Of a stretch of DNA of 7,467 nt, positions 1 through 7,467 are shown in pieces. The translations under genes were made by a program, and so were the position numbers. The notes below the pieces were generated by a model, which searched no databases, was not told the DNA's origin, and saw only the letters and a program-made list of their open reading frames with translations. Each line of letters starts with the position of its first letter. Position 1 is the first letter of the stretch. This DNA comes from Chloroflexi bacterium RBG_16_72_14 (GTDB lineage Bacteria > Chloroflexota > Limnocylindria > Limnocylindrales > CSP1-4), in NCBI GenBank assembly GCA_001797035.1, contig MGOE01000133.1, forward strand, positions 61,602 through 69,068, read 5' to 3'.

Positions 1-1844
1 TCCGCGAGATGTACGCGCACGGACATGGCCGGGTCGTCATGCGCGCCCAGGTCGCGTTCGAGGAGACCCGCAACGACCGCACGGCGATCATCGTCACCGA
101 GCTGCCGTACCAGGTGAACAAGGCCTCGCTGCTCGAGAAGATCGCGGACCTCGTCAAGGACAAGAAGCTCGACGGCATCTCGGACCTGCGCGACGAGTCG
201 GATCGCGACGGGATGCGGATCTACATCGAGATCAAGCGGGACGCGAACCCGCACAAGGTGCTCAACAACCTGTTCAAGCACACCGCGCTACAGACGGCGT
301 TCAACCTCAACATGCTGGCACTGGTCGACGGGCAGCCCCAGACCCTGTCGCTCAAGAGCGTGCTGGGCCACTACATCGAGCACCGGCGCGAGATCGTCCG
401 CCGGCGAACCGAGTTCGATCTCGAGAAGGCGCGGGCCCGGGCCCACATCCTCGAGGGCCTCAAGATCGCGCTCGACAACCTGGACGCGGTCATCAAGACG
501 ATCCGCGAGTCCGCGGACGTCGAGGCGGCCCGCACCAACCTCATGGCCCGGTTCGCACTGTCCGAGGCCCAGGCGCAGGCAATCCTCGACATGCGCCTCG
601 CCCGCCTGGCCGCGCTCGAGCGCCAGAAGATCGAGGACGAGTACCTCGCGGTCATCCAGCTCATCGCGGAGCTCGAGGACATCCTGGCCAACCCGGCCCG
701 CGTGCTCTCGATCATCAAGGACGAGCTCGCGGAGCTGAAGCGCAAGTACGCCGGCGATCGGCGCACCCGCGTGGTGGACGACTCGAGCCGCGAGATGACC
801 GACGAGGACCTGATCGCCGACGAGGACGTCGTCGTGACCATCAGCCGCCGGGGCTACATCAAGCGCCAGCCGGTCGCGACCTACCGCCGGCAGCATCGCG
901 GCGGCAAGGGGATCATCGGGCACGTCACGCGCGAGGAGGACGCGGTCGAGCACCTGCTGGTCGCCAACACCCACGACTGGGCGCTGTTCTTCACCAACCG
1001 GGGCCGGGTGTTCTCGGCCAAGGTCCACGCGATCCCCGACGCCTCGCGCCAGGCGAAGGGCATGGCGATCATCAACCTCCCCGGTGTCCAGGTCGACTCG
1101 GGCGAGGTGCCGGTGGCGACGATCTGCCTGCCCAACTTCGAGCCGGGACACTTCCTCGTGCTCGCGACCCGCAAGGGGATCATCAAGAAGACGGCCCTGG
1201 AGCAGTTCGAGCGCGTGCGGTCCACGGGGATCATCGCGATCACCCTGGACCCCGATGACGAGCTCGCCTGGGTGGACGTCTCGAGCGGGCACGAGGACGT
1301 GATCATCGCGACCGCGATGGGCAAGATTGCCCGGTTCAACGAGGCTGACGTGCGGGCGATGGGCCGGCCGGCCGGTGGCGTGATCGGCATCCGGCTGGCC
1401 AACAAGGCCGACCAGGTGGTGGGCATGAGCGTCGTGGACCCGGGCGCCGACCTCCTCGTGCTGACGGAGACCGGCTACGGCAAGCGCGTCCGCCTGAGCG
1501 AGTTCCGCACCATGCGGCGCGGGCCGCAGGGCGTGCGGCTGATCGCCCTCGAGGGCCGCAAGACCGGGCTCGTGGCTGCGGTCCAGCAGGTCACCGACGA
1601 GGACGAGGAGCTGGTCCTCATCTCCTCCGGCGGCCAGGTCATCCGGACCGAGACCCGGACCATCAACCGGTACTCCTCGCAGGCCCGCGGCGTGATCGTC
1701 ATGCGGCTGGCCGAGGGCGACAGCGTGGCCGCCATCGCTGCCTTCCGGCCGGGGCTGGCGGACCGCGGGGCCATCGGCGACAATGACGGCCCCGACCAGC
1801 CCGGTGGCGGGCCGAACGAATCGGGACAGGGACGCTCGTCGTGA
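1..1844 (+). CDS. gyrA: DNA gyrase subunit A, 3' part (5' end outside window)
   Basis: GyrA is the DNA-breaking and DNA-wrapping subunit of the GyrA2GyrB2 gyrase, which introduces negative supercoils in the cytoplasm. The reading frame is open from the window edge: Arg and Glu codons precede the ATG at 9, so that ATG is internal and the gene is cut by the window. About 230-250 N-terminal residues, including the catalytic Tyr region, are missing, judged from the family's usual length. Numbering from the Met at 9, residues 1 to about 250 are the tower and coiled-coil part of the breakage-reunion domain (ELPYQVNKASLLEKI, LNMLALVDGQPQTLSLK, ILDMRLARLAALERQKI). Residues from about 265 to 580 form the C-terminal beta-propeller with repeated strand motifs such as ISRRGYIKR, FTNRGRVF, LATRKGIIKK and LTETGYGKR. 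A GyrA box, QHRGGKG, lies at residues 295-301 (consensus QRRGGKG), which argues for gyrase rather than topoisomerase IV ParC. The tail of about 30 residues is Gly/Asp/Pro-rich. The TGA overlaps the next gene's GTG. Confidence 0.97.
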   Translation, partial: REMYAHGHGRVVMRAQVAFEETRNDRTAIIVTELPYQVNKASLLEKIADLVKDKKLDGISDLRDESDRDGMRIYIEIKRDANPHKVLNNLFKHTALQTAFNLNMLALVDGQPQTLSLKSVLGHYIEHRREIVRRRTEFDLEKARARAHILEGLKIALDNLDAVIKTIRESADVEAARTNLMARFALSEAQAQAILDMRLARLAALERQKIEDEYLAVIQLIAELEDILANPARVLSIIKDELAELKRKYAGDRRTRVVDDSSREMTDEDLIADEDVVVTISRRGYIKRQPVATYRRQHRGGKGIIGHVTREEDAVEHLLVANTHDWALFFTNRGRVFSAKVHAIPDASRQAKGMAIINLPGVQVDSGEVPVATICLPNFEPGHFLVLATRKGIIKKTALEQFERVRSTGIIAITLDPDDELAWVDVSSGHEDVIIATAMGKIARFNEADVRAMGRPAGGVIGIRLANKADQVVGMSVVDPGADLLVLTETGYGKRVRLSEFRTMRRGPQGVRLIALEGRKTGLVAAVQQVTDEDEELVLISSGGQVIRTETRTINRYSSQARGVIVMRLAEGDSVAAIAAFRPGLADRGAIGDNDGPDQPGGGPNESGQGRSS

Positions 1845-2953
1845 CCGCCTTCGGCGAACGAGAGGCAGCCGTGTACGCGGACCAGTTCGAGATCTACCAC
1901 GGCAACGCGAACCCCGAGCTCGCACGCAAGATCGCGCACTGGCTGGGGGGCGAGCCGGGTCAGGCCGAGGTGTTCCAGTTCGCCAACGAGAACATCTTCG
2001 TCCGGATCCTGGACAACGTCCGCGAGAAGGACGTGTTCGTGGTGCAGCCCACGTGCCGCCCGGTCAACCAGTCGATCATGGAGCTGCTGATCATGATCGA
2101 CGCCTTCAAGCGGGCGTCCGCCGGCCGGATCACGGCGGTCGTGCCGTACTACGCGTACGGCCGGTCCGACAAGAAGGACCAGCCGCGAGTCCCGATCACG
2201 GCCCGCCTCGTCGCGGACATGATCTCGGTCGCGGGCGCGGACCGGATCCTCACGATGGATCTCCACCAGGGCCAGATCCAGGGGTTCTTCAACATCCCGG
2301 TGGATGAGCTCACGGCGGTCCACATCCTGTCACGCTACTTCCTGGACAAGCACCTCGACGAGTGCGTCGTGGTCACGGATCTCGGCTTCGCCAAACGGGC
2401 CCGCGCGTTCGCGGAGATCCTGGATGCGCCGCTGGCCATCGTGGAGAAGCGCCGCCACGGGAACCTGGACCGCGCGGAGGTGATCAACGTCATCGGCGAG
2501 GTCAGCGGGCGGAAGGCGATCATCGTGGACGACGAGATCGACACGGCCGGGACGCTGATCGAGATCACCCGGGCGCTCGAGCGCGAGGGCGTGGACGAGA
2601 TCTACGCCTGTGCCACGCACGGCGTCCTGTCGGACCCGGCGGCCGAGCGGATCGCGAACTCTACGCTGCGCGAGGTGGTGATCACCGACTCGGTCCCGCT
2701 GCCGGCCTCCAAGCACGCCCCGCAGATCAAGGTCCTGTCCGTCGCGCCGCTGATCGGCGAGGCCATCAGGCGGATCCACCGGGGCGAGTCCGTCGGGGCG
2801 CTGTTCTCGTCGGAGGTCTCGTTCACCCAGGAGATGCTCCTGTGGGAGGACGGCCTGGCCGCGAACGACGGCGCGGGCGGCGGGAGCGCGGATCGCGATC
2901 CGGCGTCAGGCGACGACGTACCATCAGCCATGCCCGCACCGGCCGGCGCCTGA
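1841..2953 (+). CDS. prs: Ribose-phosphate pyrophosphokinase (PRPP synthetase)
   Basis: Prs makes PRPP from ribose 5-phosphate and ATP in the cytoplasm, feeding purine, pyrimidine, His, Trp and NAD synthesis. The 370 residues contain the family landmarks in order: YHGNANPELA (19-28), QPTCRPVNQSIMELLIMIDA (69-88), PYYAYGRSDKKDQPRVPI (102-119), the metal/ATP-site DLHQGQIQGFF with His142 (140-150), the catalytic flexible-loop KRR (203-205) and the PRPP-binding signature IIVDDEIDTAGTL (227-239). The segment before the loop reads TDLGFAKRARAFA, a variant of the more usual Gly-rich form. The GTG at 1841 overlaps the gyrA stop in GTGA, implying translational coupling; AGGGA lies about 10 bases upstream. 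A GTG at 1871, preceded by AGAGG, is an alternative start that fits the usual N-terminus better. The family is normally about 310-320 residues; the excess is the N-terminal leader of about 10 residues plus a tail rich in Ala, Gly, Asp and Pro (about 338-370), probably disordered. Confidence 0.95.
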   Translation: MTAFGEREAAVYADQFEIYHGNANPELARKIAHWLGGEPGQAEVFQFANENIFVRILDNVREKDVFVVQPTCRPVNQSIMELLIMIDAFKRASAGRITAVVPYYAYGRSDKKDQPRVPITARLVADMISVAGADRILTMDLHQGQIQGFFNIPVDELTAVHILSRYFLDKHLDECVVVTDLGFAKRARAFAEILDAPLAIVEKRRHGNLDRAEVINVIGEVSGRKAIIVDDEIDTAGTLIEITRALEREGVDEIYACATHGVLSDPAAERIANSTLREVVITDSVPLPASKHAPQIKVLSVAPLIGEAIRRIHRGESVGALFSSEVSFTQEMLLWEDGLAANDGAGGGSADRDPASGDDVPSAMPAPAGA

Positions 2954-2976
2954 CCGGCCCGATCATTCGGAGACGC

Positions 2977-3228
2977 ATGAGCCTGCAGCTGCACCGCCCG
3001 GACGGCAAGGGCGGCCTCGAGGTCCGGCCCGTCACGGACCAGAACTGGCGGAACAACCTCCGCTCGCCGCGCTGGGGCGCCGCCCTCCGGGGCGGCAAGC
3101 TGCCCGAGCTGGCCAACGCCGAGGTCAACCCCACCTCGACCGGCCGGGCGGTCGCATTCTGGGTGGGATTGGGGCTGATCACGTTCGTGCTGGTCGTCGT
3201 CGGGTACGGCACCAGCTTCTGGGGCTAG
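2977..3228 (+). CDS. Small single-pass membrane protein, unknown function (83 aa)
   Basis: I do not assign this gene to a named family. The ATG at 2977 has GGAG at 2969-2972, a close but usable ribosome-binding site, and starts 23 bases after the prs stop. The predicted protein has a charged, polar N-terminal half (MSLQLHRPDGKGGLEVRPVT, then WRNNLRSPRWGAALRGGK, with many Arg/Lys) and a Pro/Asn turn. One hydrophobic helix covers about residues 57-77 (AVAFWVGLGLITFVLVVVGY), and the protein ends in GTSFWG. There is no signal peptide at the start, so it looks like a C-terminally anchored protein with a basic cytoplasmic part. The frame is open far upstream inside prs only because the DNA is GC-rich; the start codon and ribosome-binding site place the gene after prs. 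I have a vague memory of similar short proteins after prs in Chloroflexota genomes but cannot verify it. Reality of the gene is likely; its function is unknown. Confidence 0.75.
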   Translation: MSLQLHRPDGKGGLEVRPVTDQNWRNNLRSPRWGAALRGGKLPELANAEVNPTSTGRAVAFWVGLGLITFVLVVVGYGTSFWG

Positions 3229-3265
3229 GGAACCGGGCTGGCGACCCGGACGTCGGGGGACCGCG

Positions 3266-3514
3266 ATGCGACGAATCCTCATCTGTACCGGCATCCTCGG
3301 CGGCGGGACCGCGTTGACGTTCACGGCCGCGGCCCTCGCCGCGACGATCCTTCCCGGCGGCACCGTGGTGCCGGGCAACTCCGTGATGTGGGAGCGCGGG
3401 TTCGGGAAGCCGGGCATCGCCGTGCCGATGCCGGCGCCCATCGGCCCCCAGGGTGACATCGAGATTGAGGTCGACCGGATCGAGATCGACACGGGGGCCG
3501 CGAACGGCGGCTGA
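3266..3514 (+). CDS. Small predicted exported protein A, tandem paralogue (82 aa)
   Basis: Unrecognised gene. The ATG at 3266 is preceded by GGGGGA (3255-3260) at 5-base spacing, a good ribosome-binding site. The N-terminus looks like a signal peptide or membrane anchor: basic MRR, a hydrophobic stretch ILICTGILGGGTALTF, then AAALAA with an Ala-Leu-Ala at 23-25 that could be a signal peptidase site. The mature part would be only about 57 residues: ILPGGTVVPGNSVMW, a Gly/Pro-rich middle, and an acidic alternating stretch DIEIEVDRIEID (64-75) that reads like an amphipathic beta strand. There are no cysteines after residue 7, so it is not an obvious lipoprotein. The next gene, 4 bases downstream, begins with a closely similar sequence, which supports both being real coding genes. 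Function unknown; an exported or envelope role is inferred from the N-terminus only. Confidence 0.7.
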   Translation: MRRILICTGILGGGTALTFTAAALAATILPGGTVVPGNSVMWERGFGKPGIAVPMPAPIGPQGDIEIEVDRIEIDTGAANGG

Positions 3515-3518
3515 CCAG

Positions 3519-3809
3519 ATGCGATCCGGGCTGGCCGTCACCGGCGTCCTCGGGCTCGGGACCGGGCTCGTATTCGCGGCGGCCGCCATCGCCGCGACCA
3601 TGTTCCCGAACGGCGGGACGGTCGTCGGCAGCTCGCTCGGCTGGGCGCCCGACGGGCTGATGGTCCAGCGGGGCCCGGTCCGGTTCGGGGGAGGGGTGAT
3701 GATCGACGACGTCGCGGTGTTCGACGATGTCGTGGCGGTCAACGGCGGCATCGCCATCCCGGAGCAGGGGCCGCCCCTGCCCGGCCCGGGCAGCATCGCC
3801 CAGCCCTGA
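3519..3809 (+). CDS. Small predicted exported protein B, tandem paralogue (96 aa)
   Basis: Unrecognised gene. The ATG at 3519 lies 4 bases after the stop of the preceding gene, with GGCGG about 8 bases upstream inside that gene, so the pair is probably translationally coupled. The first 30 residues match those of its neighbour at 18 positions, including T8-G9, L11-G12, G14-T15, A21-A23, A25-T27 and P30. A shared GGTVV follows after a one-residue insertion. Ala-Ile-Ala at 23-25 sits in the same register as Ala-Leu-Ala in the neighbour, consistent with a signal peptidase site. The remainder differs: GSSLGW, an Arg/Gly stretch, a hydrophobic-acidic segment VMIDDVAVFDDVVAVNGGIA (60-79) and a Pro/Gly-rich end. 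The frame is open upstream of the ATG, but the paralogy fixes this Met as the start. The function is unknown; tandem duplication followed by divergence is the simplest origin. Confidence 0.7.
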   Translation: MRSGLAVTGVLGLGTGLVFAAAAIAATMFPNGGTVVGSSLGWAPDGLMVQRGPVRFGGGVMIDDVAVFDDVVAVNGGIAIPEQGPPLPGPGSIAQP

Positions 3810-3884
3810 CGATCGCCCGCCGCCCGCGGCACGGTCTCGGCGCCAGCCGGGCGTTCGGGCCTCGCGCCCTATACTCACCCGGCC
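3810..3884 (+). promoter_or_regulatory. Intergenic region before secA with possible leaderless promoter
   Basis: This 75-base gap is the longest in the window. TATACT at 3870-3875 is a near-consensus -10 box in otherwise very GC-rich DNA. A -10 box at that place predicts transcription starting around 3882-3885, essentially at the secA ATG (3885). The bases before that ATG show no ribosome-binding site. Both facts fit a leaderless secA mRNA. No good -35 hexamer is visible at the expected distance (about 3847-3852). Just upstream, GGCGC (3839-3843) and GCGCC (3864-3868) can pair around an imperfect inner stem, but no T run follows, so I do not call a terminator. The promoter call rests on one hexamer and is tentative. 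Confidence 0.45.
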
Positions 3885-6884
<3,000 letters not shown>

Positions 6885-6907
6885 CCCGTTCCCGAAGCCG
6901 CGATCTC

Positions 6908-7467
6908 GTGCGCCTGACGCTCGCCGGGGGCCTCGCCGTCGCCCTCGTGGCGGGGTTCGCGACACTGCGCATCTGGCAGCAGGGTGACCGCGACGAGCAG
7001 CGCCCGGTGGACGCGATCGTCGTCCTCGGCGCCGCGCAGTACGACGGCAGCCCGTCCCCGGTGTTCGAGGCGCGCCTGGACCATGCCGTCTCCCTGTGGC
7101 ACGCCGGCCTCGCGAAGGCATTCGTCGTGACCGGCGGCAAGCTCGCGGGCGACCGCACCACGGAGGCCGCGGTCGCCCGCGCGTACGCCGTCGAGCACGG
7201 CGTGCCGGAGGAGGCGATCTTCGGCGAGGACGAGGGCCACAACACGCTCGCCTCGCTGCGCAGGGTCGCGGAGATGCTCGAGCAGCGCGGCATGCGGTCC
7301 GCGCTGTTCGTGTCGGATCCCACGCACATGCTGCGGGTGCTGCGGATCGCCGGCGACCTGGGCATCGACGCCTTCGGGTCACCCACGCCCAGGTCGCCGG
7401 TGCAGCAGGATCCCGGCCGCCGGATGCGGGCGACCGTCCACGAGCTCGGTGCGCTCGCGGTGTGCTT
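6908..7467 (+). CDS. YdcF/DUF218-family membrane-anchored protein, 5' part
   Basis: The frame runs off the right edge; 186 codons are visible. Numbering from the GTG at 6908, a hydrophobic helix (about 3-20) is followed by the DUF218 core: VDAIVVLGAAQYDG (34-47), FEARLDHA (53-60), VVTGG (73-77), the TEA triad (85-87), GVP (98-100), NT (112-113), FVSDPTHMLR (134-143) and LGIDAFGSPT (151-160). A conserved HE (178-179) comes near the cut end. Relatives include YdcF, SanA and ElyC of enteric bacteria, linked to envelope integrity and peptidoglycan or polysaccharide-carrier metabolism; YdcF was reported to bind S-adenosylmethionine, but a reaction is not settled. The core would face the outside of the cytoplasmic membrane if the helix is an N-in anchor. 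A GTG at 6869, overlapping the secA end by 16 bases and adding a basic leader VSRGLTRSRSRDL, is an equally possible start. Neither has a strong ribosome-binding site. Its closeness to secA suggests co-transcription. Confidence 0.9.
   Translation, partial: MRLTLAGGLAVALVAGFATLRIWQQGDRDEQRPVDAIVVLGAAQYDGSPSPVFEARLDHAVSLWHAGLAKAFVVTGGKLAGDRTTEAAVARAYAVEHGVPEEAIFGEDEGHNTLASLRRVAEMLEQRGMRSALFVSDPTHMLRVLRIAGDLGIDAFGSPTPRSPVQQDPGRRMRATVHELGALAVC

Noticed and set aside
288..1925. A 545-codon minus-strand open frame opposite gyrA.
   Set aside because: Same GC-driven antisense artefact; composition is biased and the plus strand is clearly gyrA.
2362..2976. Plus-strand open frame upstream of and in phase with the small gene at 2977, which could make a longer protein.
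   Set aside because: This part overlaps the conserved core of prs out of frame and is Arg/Gly-rich nonsense; the ribosome-binding site and ATG at 2977 mark the real start.
3233..3249. Inverted repeat CCGGG/CCCGG with a 7-base loop between the small genes, considered as a terminator.
   Set aside because: Only five base pairs and no T run; such short repeats are expected by chance in DNA this GC-rich.
3453..3518. N-terminal extension of the second small exported protein to an upstream ATG.
   Set aside because: The paralogous neighbour aligns exactly from the Met at 3519, and an extension would put a basic non-hydrophobic leader before the signal sequence.

Overview
The window is a high-GC (roughly 70 % by eye), gene-dense bacterial chromosome segment with every recognisable gene on the + strand. 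It carries core housekeeping genes: the 3' part of gyrA (DNA gyrase subunit A), a complete prs (PRPP synthetase), three small unrecognised genes for membrane or exported proteins, a complete secA (Sec translocase ATPase), and the 5' part of a YdcF/DUF218-family gene that runs off the right edge. The gene order, the Chloroflexota-like insertions in SecA and the style of the Prs and YdcF proteins suggest an uncultured Chloroflexota lineage (Limnocylindria/Ellin6529-like). This is an inference from memory of such proteins; a high-GC actinobacterium is the main alternative.

Layout. 1-1844: gyrA, lacking about its first 230-250 residues; its TGA overlaps the GTG start of prs by 4 bases (GTGA). 1841-2953: prs, with all PRPP-synthetase motifs and a disordered C-terminal tail of about 30 residues. 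2977-3228: an 83-residue protein with one C-terminal membrane helix. 3266-3514 and 3519-3809: two tandem small genes, 4 bases apart, that share an exported N-terminus (18 identities in the first 30 residues plus a shared GGTVV) and then diverge. 3810-3884: the longest gap (75 bases), holding a TATACT -10-like box so close to the secA ATG that secA may be read from a leaderless transcript. 3885-6884: secA, full length, with a long Pro/Gly/Ala-rich linker and a C-terminal SEC-C zinc motif. 6908-7467: partial YdcF-like membrane-anchored protein.

How they fit together. gyrA and prs are probably translationally coupled, and the small genes follow with short gaps, so gyrA-prs-small ORFs may form one transcription unit, with secA and the ydcF-like gene forming a second. 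The two small exported proteins lie directly upstream of the Sec ATPase that could export them, but a functional link is only suggested by position. No RNA genes, mobile elements, CRISPR arrays, phage genes or defence systems were seen. The most interesting part is the 2977-3884 segment: three small uncharacterised genes, two of them paralogous, and a possible leaderless secA promoter. Most of the rest is ordinary core genome.
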